From Anaspis maculata (taxonomy: Eukaryota; Arthropoda; Insecta; Coleoptera; Scraptiidae), in assembly GCA_949128115.1 (NCBI GenBank), contig OX421962.1, positions 39,207,745 through 39,271,744 of the forward strand: 64,000 nt of DNA, in the 5' to 3' direction. The first letter of the stretch is position 1; every line of letters begins with the position of its first letter. This document shows positions 32,420 to 62,472 of the stretch, in pieces. Made by a program: the position numbers and the translations under genes. The notes beneath the pieces are model-generated. The model ran no database searches. It worked only from the letters and a program-made list of their open reading frames with translations, and was not told where the DNA came from.

Positions 32420-34911
32420 ATGGATATGTTAAAAGTAAGTACTTAGATTGATAATAATACATTATTTGCTTGTTACAAATTTGAAGTGATGAAGGATGAA
32501 ATTAGTACTAGGGCTACTATAGGCACGTAAATTCAAGTGTAACGCGACGAAGGGATACGATATGCAAATGTGGTGATTCGAATTAAAAATATTTTGAGAT
32601 TTGAAGTTGTGTTAGAAACGTAAATTTTCTCCAAGTAACTATGAAGGCGTGTTTCCAATAAACAGATACTGAGTTTTGTTTTCAAAAACACGAACAATTT
32701 TGCCTCCAAAGCAATGGTATTGAGTCCTTTTTTTTTTCAATTGTACTCATGTCTCGTATTTAAGTAGGTAGGTCCTTTTATTTTTTTTATTATCAACCAT
32801 TAACCAAGAACATTGAATTGGTGTAGATTTTTCTCAATACTATTTGATTTCAATTGTTATCTTTCAAATTAGTATTCTTTTACTTTACTCTCAACTCTCA
32901 AGTAGGCTGTTCGCAAGAAGCCTGATATTCAAAATAATCCCATTGCTATATAATACTAGTCATATAATTATATTCTTCTGTATAACACTAATTTGACTTG
33001 ATCTGACTATGTTTGCTGTAGCAAGAAAACAAAAGAATCCAGATACAAGAGGACCAAGAGGTTGAGGGTCAGTGCCAAAAAAAAGAGAAGAATCAGCACT
33101 GCAGCAGCATTCAGAACAATAATACTCCAAGTTTTTATTTTTTGAAGTCTAGTAAACAATACCGGCACTTAAATACCTACATACCCAATAATAATAATAA
33201 AATTGTGCACGATAGGTGAAAATAATGAATACCAATTTTATAATAATAAATAACGTAAAAATGTATTATCACTAAGTAGGTAGGTGCTCGTACCTGTAAC
33301 TACTAATTCAGTAAAAAGCCCATGCTTCACTGATCAAAGTAACACTCCCTTGCCTGAGATAGTGATAGTATCCGTGAAAGCTGTTTATTTAAATTCGTAA
33401 CAACAGACGAGATAAACTTGAAAAAGAAAAAAATGTTCAAGAACTGGATTGCAATTTTATTGTTATCGTTTTGTACAGTGGAGTGAGATATTATTAGAGC
33501 AACCTGCAATTTCATCAGTTAAACATTAGGTTCTAACATACTCGAGTGGACGTTCGAGTGGACGAAGCCGCTCATCAAGTTGACGATTTTTTTTGCATTT
33601 CTATTATAGCTATCATAATAATTAGGTATTGGATAAACCGAAGGATAAACGATAATTTTTTTGTGCTCTGATATAGATGTTATTAGGCTTCAACACCTTT
33701 ATGCTACCTCTAAATTACTGTTAATTATACGGACGAGTTATACCGTCAACGGTTTTACTTGTATTTTTTTTTTGTTAATCCCAATTGTACATTGGGGCTC
33801 AATTTTATTTGTATATTTATTGAACAGCAGCTTTGGATATTTGCTAACATTGGTCATACATAATTTTAAACAATAGTTACCAACAATTTTTCAGCCAAGA
33901 CCTACTTTTATTGTTGTTATCGTAATATTTAGTTCGAAACTCAGCTTAAAGCCTATAACTTGGTCCATGGATTCCTTTTTGTATTGTGAGTACCGGGTGT
34001 TTTTCGAAATTGTTAATTATTGGAGTTGACTGTGGAAGTGTAAACGTATGCCCGCGACTTGATTCATCTTCCCACGTTGCCTGGCCGACCGCCTCATAAG
34101 CGCAATTTGAATCAACTCGCGAACAAACGTTTTTACTTCCATAGGTTTTAAGCGAAGTTTTAAGTAATTTTAAAAACGCCCAGCATTGAGAGAGGTATAC
34201 CTACTTATTGTGTTATCTAGTCTGCTTACAGAAATCTTGTTTCAGATCATAGGAATTTCCCTAGCTCTAGTCTCCCCGGCCTTATGTCAATATTACCAGC
34301 AAGGAGGCGGAGGTGGAGGAGACGGAGGAGGTCAATACCAGCAGCAACAGCAAGACGACCAATACAACTACCAAAAACGACCCATCCCACAAATCCTCAC
34401 TCACAAGCAAGCTCTGAACCACGACGGTAACTTCAAATACCTCTTCACATCAGAAAACGGCCTCGCCCAAGGCGAAAGCATAGCCCCCGACGGCTCCCGC
34501 AACGGAGGCTACTCCTATGTCGACCCGACCGGCAGGAAAATCTCAGTCAAGTACACGGCCGGCAAGGAAGGTTTCCGGATATTAGAAGCCGACCACCTTC
34601 CGAAAGCTCCCCTGCCCCTAGTCCCCGTTCCGCAAGCTGCCCCGCAGCAACAGCAGGCTTACGCTGCACCGCAATCTTACCTCGGAGCTTTGGGCCGCGG
34701 TCAGCAGGATGACGGTCAGTACAGGCCCCAGCTGTACCAGAGACCCCAGCAGCCTCAGTATAACGCCGGCGTGCAGTACAGCCAGCCGAGGGCGTATCAG
34801 CTTCCGCAAGCTCCTATTTCCAACGCCATCGAGAAGGAGCCGGAATACAACGACGAACCTGGAAAAGCAAACAGCTTTGGTACGGGTTACGTTTTTGAGT
34901 TCGCCGGCTAA
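32420..34911 (+). CDS. R&R (chitin_bind_4) cuticular protein
   Basis: Structural protein of the exoskeleton that binds chitin through the Rebers-Riddiford domain. There are two exons: 32420-32434 encodes MDMLK and 34246-34911 the rest, 226 residues in all, joined in phase 0 with GTAAGT and TTTCAG. The split signal peptide (MDMLKIIGISLALVSPALC) is the usual architecture of insect cuticle genes, where a tiny first exon is followed by a long intron. After it come a Gly/Gln-rich stretch (GGGGGGDGGG), then the domain at about residues 69-120 with GGYSYVDPTGRKISVKYTAG and GFRILEADHLP, which resembles RR-1. A Pro/Gln/Ala-rich tail follows. Codons are much more GC-rich than the flanks. The internal start at 34186 is rejected because it lies in the intron. 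AATAAA at 35170-35175 is the likely polyadenylation signal. Confidence 0.93.
34028..34146. mobile_element. Small fold-back element in the cuticle-gene intron
   Basis: ctgtggaagtgtaaacgt pairs with acgtttttacttccatagg, and gcgacttgattcatc with gaatcaactcgcga. The element ends about 100 bp before the acceptor at 34245. Confidence 0.65.
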
Positions 34912-35169
34912 GACATAAACAAGTTCCTTGGAATTATTTAAATATTATATAAGCTTGTTGCTTACTTTTCTATCTCTGTCACTGTTACTGTTACACGGAG
35001 AGACTATAATTTACCACCGTGGTGAAACAACCAAAAAAGCGATTTTTGTATTGTAAATTTCCAAAAAGTATGTTTTGTAGGAACTGATGCATGTGAGCTA
35101 GATGTTGTAGGTAATCGTGTTACTATCTTACTTCTCCTTGAGCTATTTTGTTCTATTCCTGTTATTTCC

Positions 35170-35175
35170 AATAAA
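35170..35175 (+). terminator. Poly(A) signal of the cuticular protein gene
   Basis: AATAAA lies about 260 bp after the stop codon, in an AT-rich 3' UTR; no closer canonical hexamer was seen. Confidence 0.6.
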
Positions 35176-35544
35176 AAGAATTACTCGTGGAGCTGTTTAT
35201 TTTCTTTCTGTTTCCTCAGCTAAGGCCGAGTATTTCAGCTGGAGTTGAACCTTCGTTTAGCAAAACTTGGTTCAGCTGCCACAGATTCAATTGTTGCACC
35301 AATTGTCTCCGCAGTAGTTAAACCTACTAATAGTGCGGGAGCCCACTGCAAAATTCTGGGTCGATCGCTTTTATGAAGAATTTCTGTTTCAATCGATAGT
35401 GGGCAATACGATGAATCTTCCGATACCCGACAGCCACCTTCCATCCCCTGCTATAAGGGTCGCCGCCGGATTTAAAGATGCCCATTTTGAATCATTTTTT
35501 ACACCTCTTGCTTATATAAAAAAATGTCACAATGACTGACAGAA

Positions 35545-35638
35545 GGCGAGATGGTCGAGTGGTCTAGATAAAAGTAAACGAATTCAAAGGTCAGAGGTTC
35601 TAATCTCCGCGAATACCTTTTTTTTATTCTTTTTTTTC
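35545..35638 (+). ncRNA. tRNA-Leu-like Pol III module, left arm
   Basis: tggtcgagtggtctaga matches the A box of class II tRNAs (Leu/Ser) and ggttctaatctcc the B box, 45 bp apart. The Pol III terminator-like run ccttttttttattctttttt follows. The acceptor stem is poor, so this is a tRNA-derived (SINE-type) promoter rather than a working tRNA. Confidence 0.7.
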
Positions 35639-36189
35639 GCATTTAAAAAGCTTGACTTACTTGAACTTTTTGAAATTGCGGAATTGAACGACGTTTCTCA
35701 ATTTGGAGTAACTTTCGTCGCTAAATTTATTAATGCTGCCGTTTTTCCCACACAAAAAATACGGCATTTCCTAGTATAGTGCTCTTTCTTCAAACGTAAG
35801 TGCCATGAAAACCAGTGGAGTGTGGAGAATTGAAAAAAATAAGGGTTTCCTAAAATCAGGTGTGAAAATGTATAAGTATGTATTTCAAACTTTCAAAATC
35901 CGAAAAACTCGATTTTTTTTCACAATTTTTATATATTTTTTGAAAAAAGACCCTCATTCTCTTGCCAGCTCAGATTTAAATAACTTATTTTTCTGTTACG
36001 TTTTTAGCTGCACAGATTTGGCAGTAACTCACGCCAAAAGAATCTATCTGTTGTTTCTCTTCCGCTCTGCAGCTGATCCGCAGTCTGTTTCAGCCGTTTT
36101 TTATGCTAGGAAATAACATCCTTAACTACCGAAAATGGTATCTTTGTATTAAACAGTGATATGTGTCTGTCAAGCTTTTAAAATGCGAA

Positions 36190-36281
36190 AAAAAAGAATA
36201 AAAAAAAAGGTATTCGCGGAGATTAGAACCTCTGACCTTTGAATTCGTTTACTTTTATCTAGACCACTCGACCATCTCGCC
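36190..36281 (-). ncRNA. tRNA-Leu-like Pol III module, right arm
   Basis: The reverse complement of the left-arm module, with the same A box, B box and T-run. The two units point toward each other across the spacer. Confidence 0.7.
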
Positions 36282-36988
36282 TTCTGTCAATCATTGTGAC
36301 ATTTTTTTATATAAGCAAGAGGTGTAAAAAATGATTCAAAATGGGCATCTTTAAAACCGGTGGCGACCCTTATAGCAGGGGATGGAAGGTGGCTGTCGGG
36401 TATCGGAAGATTCATCGTATTGCCCACTATCGATTGAAACAGAAATTCTTCATAAAAGCGATCGACCCAGAATTTTGCAGTGGGCTCCCGGACTATAAAG
36501 GACTAAACGAAACAAAAGTTCAATTTAAACTGAAATACTGGGCCTAAGTATACCTGTAGTTCGAAAGAAAATAACCAATAACCAATAACTGATACCGAAA
36601 GTAGACTGATTGCATTTGAGGCCTTGTAGGCCCATTTTCAACTGCAACAGGGTTTCTATTTTCCGCGGTTTTCCGGCGGTAATTTTTTCAAAATGAAACT
36701 TGCACATTCCGTGAATTCAAAAAACTGCAGAGCAAACTTGGACCTGCGGTAAGCCCCACGGAATAGTAATTTTCGGTGCAGACTTGATGATCATATACAG
36801 AGTGTCGATATTTTCAAGCTTCTCACTCCAAGTTTGTCGCCGCCAAATCTTTCTCTAGAAAAACACCGAAGCAGGTCGATTTTTATTTGATGGGGTAATC
36901 TACGACACGTATTGCCAAGTTTTCATCTTCGACCTCTTCACCCTCCCCTTACCTTACTTTGCAATTTCAAATAGCATACCTATATGCC

Positions 36989-37192
36989 GTTCACATTTTA
37001 CATTCAGTAGAATGACTTTTTGGAGCAAAAAATAAAGTGACAAGCTGGGGAGCTACGGCTACGGCTGCGGTACCTGCAGAGTTTGGATAGCGAAACCATC
37101 AGCGGCCATCAGCCGTATCCTTCCAGCGCCGCAGCTTGTCACTTTAATTTTGCTCCAAAAAGTTATTCTCATCTACTGAGAAAAAAGTGAAC
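36989..37192. mobile_element. 204-bp fold-back MITE
   Basis: gttcacattttacattcagt pairs with ctactgagaaaaaagtgaac, and ctttttggagcaaaaaataa with the mirrored tgctccaaaaag. agtgacaagctg pairs with cagcttgtcact. The loop is GC-rich. Confidence 0.75.
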
Positions 37193-37473
37193 GCGATATA
37201 AGTTATCTTGCGATACATCAGATTCAAAATATTAAAATTCTCATTCTAACAAGCATAGGTATTTTAAATTTTTTTTTGACCACTTCCCGAATCTTTTTCG
37301 AAATTCTCTCATCGCTAATTAGAGGAAAGTTTTCTTCTTATAATAGCTCCCGATTCTTGAGAATATCGAGCATTTGATTCGATTAACCGCGTTATAGTCG
37401 ATTATAAAATATGCGATTATTCTATTTTATTCGTTCATTAAATAAACGATTAATCGATTTCTATCAATTATTT

Positions 37474-37604
37474 ACCTTGGGTTCCACCAAAATTTTAAGG
37501 TGCTGGTGCATCCTATGCACCAGCCAATAGGATGGCCAGTTGCTTAGTTACTATCAAAGTGATAAAGTTATCGTGTTGATGAAAGTTTGGTGGAACCCGA
37601 GGTT
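37474..37604. mobile_element. 131-bp fold-back MITE
   Basis: accttgggttccaccaaa at the left and tttggtggaacccgaggt at the right are 18-bp inverted repeats with one or two mismatches. Inside, ggtgctggtgcatcctatgc begins a second small hairpin (gcatcctatgc). Confidence 0.75.
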
Positions 37605-37678
37605 AGAATCATATGATTGACTGATTACTTAGTTTTCAAATAATCGATCATCAAGTAACCGCCGATTATTTAAAAATT

Positions 37679-37918
37679 GACCGTCAGTTCCACAAAAAAG
37701 ATGATCAGCGATCAAGGCTGATTGCAGATCAACTGCACTTTTTTCTGCTGAATGCTAGGCGATTACTCACAAAAAATGCCTGAAATCTGTACTAGACCCA
37801 TCATCTTTTCAATATTGAGGGATAAACCAGCATTTCCATTGATTAGTCAGCTACAAATTGACAAACAAAAATCTCAAATCAACTAATCTCGTATTATCTG
37901 TTTTGTGGAACCGACGGC
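37679..37918. mobile_element. 240-bp fold-back MITE
   Basis: ccgtcagttccacaaaaaag at the left pairs with ctgttttgtggaaccgacgg at the right. The interior contains alternating gatca/tgatc text. It is the third small palindrome within 930 bp. Confidence 0.7.
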
Positions 37919-38082
37919 TAATAGTTGATTACTGATCAAGGATTAAGTATTAGAAAATCAATTAGACAAGGTGTGTAATCGATTATTATCCTAAAAACCG
38001 TGTAAGTAGTCAAGTAGGTAACAAATGTGTGTACCAGTGTACCACACTCTCGACCACACTCTTGTTTACATGAGTATTATAT

Positions 38083-38606
38083 TGTTACGATATTTCGCGT
38101 ACGGGTTCGAATATAATTGAGACGATTGTTTTTAAACAAACACTGTTTATTTCTGCGTACCACTACAATCAATACACCAACAATTATTCACGCTTAGAAT
38201 TATATCGCAGGTACTTCGCTTGTTTCGCACTTGTTATCCCTTCGCATTCCAATTCAATACTGCCGCGAGCTGCCGGCTGATGCCTTATATAAGGCCTCCG
38301 AATAATGTTCTCGAGCTTTCTGTCTACTTCCAGCAAATTCCATGGTGGTCTGGCATATGCGGTTTCTAGATCATTCCTGAATAATCGTACACTTTACCCG
38401 TATAATTCTGCCGGGCTACGAGCGGCGCCTCCGGCAAAATTGACAGATCTTTCTTGATCGAACATTGAAGTCTACCTTCAGTTTCACATACACGAACGCT
38501 CTGGAATGCACCAGATCGCTCCAGACTTCTACACTGCGATCTAATGATGGAAAGATCCAGAAACATCGAGTGTTTACCAATATGTACGAGATCGCCGCTC
38601 GTAACA
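38083..38606. mobile_element. Solo LTR with 4-bp target duplication
   Basis: The 524-bp block starts TGTTACGATATTTCGCG and ends CGCCGCTCGTAACA (TG...CA with an 8-bp inverted end TGTTACGA/TCGTAACA). It is flanked by ATAT on both sides (38079-38082, 38607-38610). It contains ttatataagg, a two-way TATA-like site. No second LTR or gag-pol sequence lies nearby, so this is a solo LTR, probably of a Gypsy-type element. Confidence 0.8.
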
Positions 38607-38823
38607 ATATGTACTCATATTACGTTTCGCCCGAGTTTTACTCTAGGCTCTCTAGGCTCTAGACTCTAGGCAGAGTTGCGTAGGAACCAGGCGAGTCCAT
38701 TATTCAAAAAAAAGGTTGGCTGATTTTTGATGCCCCAATATCCATGACAACGGTGGTGATAACAATATGGTCGCCCAGGCATTTTAGTCGAAAAATCGTG
38801 GTAACCCGTAACAAATTCCCTCA

Positions 38824-40605
38824 AAGCTGAATTTTGGTACCTACATATGTTTTATTGGACCTACGGAAGAACATATCAAAATACTCGGACTTACACCCTC
38901 GTGCGTCCTTCGATTTTCATCCTCAAAGGTCAAGTTCTAAGAATTAGAGAGATATACCTATCTCCAAGCTGTTCCTGCAAGTGAACGGAGTACCCGATCG
39001 ATATAAGATATGTTTCAAATGAGCAAAAGAGATTTGTTGTTAGTGCTTAAGTGTGTGAGGGAGCCTTTGTAACTCTTCCGATTGGTTAGTTCTGCGGGAA
39101 AGACGGCTGAGTGTTAATTTGTCGCCTGGATATTTCAGGAAAAACCATGTGAGAATTTAAAGCCTCAAGCAATGTCGTACAAAGTTGAATATTGATATAT
39201 AACGACTGGTATGATCCCTAAGGAAGAACATATCAAAATATTTGGACTTACACCTCTGTGCCTCCTACGATTTTGGGGCTTTGAATATCTAATCAAAAAA
39301 TTCACCCAGACACTTTTCTCTAAAACTGTTCCTGTGGACGAACCAATCATTTTAACAATATAAGGTGGGTCTCAAAGGAAACACGGTATATTGTTGCCTA
39401 TGAAGTGGACTCCGGTAGCCATGAAACATTTCTGCTTGATAGAGGCGTGAATAGTACGCGTAAGGTGGAATTTCTCTCCTGGATCTTTGAATGAGAAACA
39501 TGTAAAAATATTTTGTGATGGCCAATAAAGCTGAGCATTGTTAATAGGTTCTTCTTCCCATCTTCGAAACAGAGTAAACAGACCCAAGTGATGAGACTGA
39601 TGAGTGAACAGTTGATATTCACAGTGCTCATCTCGAAAATAATGAAATTCTCTACAAAAAAATTGTGGTTTCTTCATTTAGGGGCATCATTGTCTGAAGC
39701 TGTCAAAAATAAAAATTACCGACAAATCCTATATTTATGTTCATCTTGGACGAAAACAGTATCAATTGCTTACGCCTATTCATATTACAAAGTCAGAGCA
39801 TCAATTTTTTATTAAACAAGTTTTACACCTACTTTTTTTTCTGAAAATAGAATAACGGCTACAGAAAAGATGATTTTATGTTTCTATTGCCCGATAGATA
39901 CAATAGCTTTTGGTATTTTCTGGTAGAGGAAGAACTTCGCTTAGTATTACACACAAAAACAGTGGAACCGCTCCATCATTCATCAGTAAAAAAAAGAACT
40001 GCAAAAATTGTGAATACAGGCACATTGTTTTTATCGTTTACAGGTATAAAATGGTTGAGAACAATGAATTCTGTTGGAAATACTCAATTGAGATGATTAC
40101 GGATGATATACGGAAACCGAAATTACAAAACGTCAATTTCAGATGGCAAAAATCGTCGTTTTTCCAGTAAAACTTGTTTAGTCATGTTTCAATTCAATTT
40201 CAAACACCATATTTGATATCAGAGGCTAAGATTTAGTTGGAAACGATACCACACTTGCCGATATCAATCCGAGGTTTTTGAGAGGGAAACAAAATAAGTT
40301 TTGCCGATCTTCTTTTTTTTTCAGGCAACCCTAACTACTTATCAATAATTCAAACGTCAAGCAAATATTGTGAAGCCTTGAGGCTCCTGCTTGAGGCATC
40401 TAAATATGATTTTTTTAATTTAAATAATTTCATTTATATAAGCTACAGGGTGTCATTTACGCATTTAAAATGGCAATAATTAGCCCCCTCCCCCACAATC
40501 AATGACGCACAAGAGTGTGCCACCGAGTATTTTGATATGTTATTCCTTAGGTCTTACAAGGCCCGTATACCAAATTTCAGCTTTGTGGGAATTTGTTGCG
40601 GGTTA
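38824..40605. repeat. Three dispersed copies of one repeat in intergenic DNA
   Basis: caaagctgaattttgg...gaacatatcaaaatac at 38824-38910 recurs as gaacatatcaaaatat at 39222-39265. It returns on the other strand at about 40515-40590 (gtattttgatatgttattcc, ccaaatttcagctttg). These are pieces of one unnamed family. The rest of 38607-42060 shows no gene; a GC-rich stretch at 41190-41520 has no recognisable frame. Confidence 0.6.
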
Positions 40606-42060
40606 AAACCTAATATGCCTGGGCTACTACCTATTTGTATTGTCTATACACCACTGTTCTCGCTGTTCTTTATTCTAACCCTGTGTCCCTATGTGCTTTA
40701 CCAGAGGCTTTACCTTGGCTCCCACCGACACAAATGTTTTCAATGGAAATCGCCCGGTATAGGCGATTTACATTAGAAAAACGCCACCTGGTGTAGAGCT
40801 CGGTACTTGATCGTCGAGGACGTTTTTGCGAGGAAAACCTACTCCGACGTCTAGTAGCCTAGGTGGGCACTAGTGGATACCTGTAATACCCACATATTGA
40901 CATGGAAATTTGACAAGTAGAAATAATCTGAAAAAGGGGTTTGCATTTGTGTCTCTTATTTCATGTTATGGTTAGCGTATTTAGCAGGTTTTTAGTAGAT
41001 CGAGCTCCAGAGGTGCGCAGCTGAAAGACTACGCCACCAGCAATGCACTACATTATTGCAATAAAAAAAGACAACGTTTACGTCGCGAACACAGAGGTAG
41101 CTACGGCGAGCTTGTTAGAATGAAAAATGCGGATCTCCAGCTGAAGTCGAAGCAGGAAATCTTTAGAAAAAAGCGAGGAAAAAAGGTAGGTGGTGGTTGA
41201 CTCTGCACGGCCAGCCCGAGGTGATTTTTTCTTGGCTGGCAGGCTGGTCGACGGGCTTGTGTGTTTCCCTCCGTGCGGGTGTGACAGAGTCTGTTGCTCT
41301 TCCTTGGGCGGAAGCTATGGATGATTTAGAGAAAGGTCTGTGACGACGCTGGTCATCAACATGGGGCCCAATAACGAGCCTATGGGGTCCCAAGGGTTCA
41401 CAGGAACGAAAGTTTGCTTGTAGCGTACTGCACAAGACAGCAAAGTGACAGTTTTGACATGCCACCAATTGACGTAACCACCGCCGTTGCCGGACGACAA
41501 CTTACACCAGTTCTAAAAATTAATGCCCTAAAACTTCCTCGACGAAACGGCCATTCATCGGCCATTTTCCCCAATAAGGTCAATCGCCTATAGACAATAC
41601 AAATAGAGAAGACCATAATGATGGACTCGCCTGGTTCCTACGCAACCGTAAAAATCCGTGACGACATAATGTTTTTTTTTTCTATTTGTATTGTCTATAC
41701 ACTGCGTGGTTTCGTCACTTTAGTAATTTTTCCCTTAAAAGTGTCAAGACTCTAGTGTATAACCCGCAAATTTTCTTTCACTGAACCTGACTGGAGTGAC
41801 TGGACACTGTTTCTAGTCTGCGTTCCTATATATCTACTTTTGAAATTGAAAAAATCGAGTGGAGTAAACCGCGCAGCGTGTACCTACACAAAACTTTTGA
41901 TTGAGGCGAAGGCTGAGGACTACTGAGGAGAGTAGGACTCGCGAGTTTGAGATTTTTATTCAACTTTCACGCTAATCTTTGACTTTCACCTTTGACGTTT
42001 AACATAACCTCACAAAGTCAAGAGAGTCAAGACAAGAGCAGATTTTAAATTTTGCGCCAC

Positions 42061-42818
42061 CAATGGGGTGTTTCGCCGCTGAAGAAGACGATAGATGGCA
42101 GCAGGGGCCAACCCGGGTTTATCACTAGGTTACTGTTGGTTGGTAAACCTACCTGCTCCATGTTGGTATCTCGTATTTCTTCAGCCCGTTTGTGTGTCTG
42201 TCAGGGATGTGTCTGTGTGTGTATGCGTAACGCTATATTGCCTAGCAGCATCACGCTACACCCAGCATTTTGCCACCTGCCACTGATCACTCGAACAATG
42301 AAAATGACAGCAACGACCATATGACTGACATTTTTGAAAAAAATATTGAACGTGGGGTTGTACTGGTCGGTTTTGGTGATTTTTGAGGGCTGAAAGGGCC
42401 CAATGACCGTGCAAATGTTTGCCAGAGGGACCGTCTGGGAGACAGCACTCGAAGAGCAGTTCGCGGGCACGCCGGCCGATTTGAAACCTATTGCAACCTA
42501 CCTGCCACCGTGCCGTGTGCCCCACTGTCCATGTTCAAGAACACAATTATGCTCTTCTTCAAAAACATCTATAGTAAAGACCTTTACTCTGAAAGCCAAG
42601 TGTACGTAATTTTTTCCATCTAATTCCTTCCTCACCTCTGACGACACACATTCATACTTGGCTTGACATGACAGCCGACCCGGCAGGCAGAAACCAAAGT
42701 TAAAAGGAAAACCCCCTCCATGTGAGAACCGTTCAAAAAGTAGTGTGAAAATAACCCGGGTTGGCCCCTGCTGCCATCTACTTGACAACTTGACAACTGC
42801 AGAGAAAACACCCCATTG
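42061..42818. mobile_element. 0.76-kb element with inverted ends, interrupted at its right terminus
   Basis: caatggggtgttt at the left pairs with aaacaccccattg at the right. Inside these ends, agatggcagcaggggccaac at about 42092 pairs with gttggcccctgctgccatct at about 42760. The right end (ccccATTGGt) is cut by the 562-bp element at 42818, whose ATT duplication restores the original text. Confidence 0.75.
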
Positions 42819-43379
42819 ACCATATTATTTATTCAAAGCGCAGTCGCAGATCGGGGAGAGAGACAACCACATGTGCTGGGTTGAAACTCCCATAAGAATA
42901 TGCATGTTGAATGACTTTGTAAAATGATCAATTCAAGGTGCAAATTGACAATTTCAACGAATGTATAACATAACAAGTGTGTAAAAAGAAATACCTGATC
43001 TACTTTTCACCATAAAAAAATGAAAAATCTTGCTGTGAAGTTGATGCGAAGCATTTTAAAATGGGGTTTTTTGAATCGACAACAATTTCAAATTACCCGC
43101 CATATTTTATTGCACAACTTCCGCTAACGGGAATTTTGACCGCGCTTGAAAGAGAACCGACCGTCAGCAGTCACGTAAAAGTATGGTAAAAAGGTTAAAA
43201 CGTCCCGAGAATAATGAAAACACCTTGAAATCGTAAATTCTGACAGCGACAGCAAAGTTCCGTTTTCTATGCATGCTGAGGCGCGCGAGATCTTCAACTG
43301 CAGTGCGCATGGTCACAGGCACATACCTAACTTACAAATGACTAGTGGAAGGGGAAAGTGCGAATAATTAATATGGTCT
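42818..43379 (-). mobile_element. 562-bp element, copy 1 (unassigned family), ATT target duplication
   Basis: Ends GACCATATTATTTATTC and gaataattaatatggtct are inverted repeats, with ATT duplicated on both sides (42815-42817, 43380-43382). The full element recurs in opposite orientation, with the same length, at 48054-48615. It has no coding frame of note. The family is not one I can name. Confidence 0.85.
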
Positions 43380-43904
43380 ATTGGTTGGATTTTGCATGAT
43401 TGGCGAGCAGTTTTTAAACTCCGCAGCGTCTACGTTTACTCAACGAAGGGCGCTACTGCGTGCTACGAGCCAGAATTTTCAAAATATACCCGCCCACGCT
43501 GAAGTCCCTTGTGTTTTCTACTCAGACAAACGCGGCAAACTGGACATTATTTCAAATTTTAAATCTATCAACGATACTGGTGGCGCCCTCATACGGTTAA
43601 CTTTCTAACTAATTGTTCTGCAAAATGCTCTACTGTATCTATTTCTCATGGCTCTACTGCCTCCTTTATATAAGCTACCCCAACGCACTGAACTGCACCC
43701 GCCCCGTTCGAACTTGGTGCCTCTTTGAATTTTATTTGCTTATTTTTACTCACAGAGTTTTTTACTCAACGCCACGAACCTCTCAACGCTCAAAAAAATT
43801 TGCTAGGTTTGTTTTGTCGTTGGGTTGCTGGTGCTGCTACACTCTGGGTCCTTGCTATGGGATGGCTGCCCTGCGCCGCATCATCGGGTGATTTCACGGG
43901 GTGA

Positions 43905-44039
43905 TTTCCATTTACCGACACAAGTCGACTTGTGCTTGTGTCGACACAAATCGGCACAAATGCGTTCCATTTGATTTGTGTTGCTGTGTGTCATCGACAC
44001 AAGCTAACACAAACCGACACGAAGTGTTGTAAATGGAAA
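43905..44039. mobile_element. 135-bp MITE just upstream of TCERG1
   Basis: tttccatttac and gtaaatggaaa are perfect 11-bp ends. Inside are at least five copies of cgacaca(a/c) on one strand and several on the other (cgacacaagtcgacttgtgc). It ends 183 bp before the TCERG1 start codon, so it lies in or next to the promoter. The stretch 43383-43904 shows no gene. Confidence 0.7.
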
Positions 44040-44221
44040 ACGCTCTCAAGGTCAAGGAGGTGAAACTTGTCTTGTCAGTCACTCATCTGTCATCTGTCAA
44101 ATGTCGGCAAGCCAAACGCTAGGAGTTGTTGACGCCATTTCTGAATAAAGACAAATTAATTAGGGAATCAAAACTCTGCAAGTGCTCAATTCCAAGTTGA
44201 AAGTGTAGGTAGTTAGCTGCA

Positions 44222-62321
<18,100 letters not shown>

Positions 62322-62466
62322 ATCTTTTTTTTTTATTCAATTTATAATTTAAGTCATTATGTATTAATGTCGCTTATTTAATGGGACACATAGATGTATA
62401 CAGTACAGTTTTCCGCGTTCGAAGAATAATTTAATTGTTGTCAAATTTGTTTTAGTTTTATACTGT

Positions 62467-62472
62467 AATAAA
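62467..62472 (+). terminator. Poly(A) signal of TCERG1
   Basis: AATAAA lies 146 bp after the TAG in an AT-rich 3' UTR and about 425 bp before the nuclease start codon. Confidence 0.6.

Larger units (their letters stand above)
35330..36496. mobile_element. 1.17-kb element with 327-bp inverted repeats, each holding a tRNA-like module
   Basis: Arms 35330-35656 and 36169-36496 are reverse complements with only a few mismatches (by eye about 98% identical), far closer than the other palindromes here. They start gtgcgggagcccactgc and end aaaagcttgac. The 512-bp spacer has no recognised gene. Each arm contains a tRNA-Leu-like A/B box unit followed by a T-run. Confidence 0.88.

Noticed and set aside
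34186..34245. Upstream start of the long cuticle-protein frame
   Set aside because: This segment lies before the acceptor TTTCAG at 34245. Splicing from the tiny exon at 32420-32434 gives a proper signal peptide and a promoter with TATA box.
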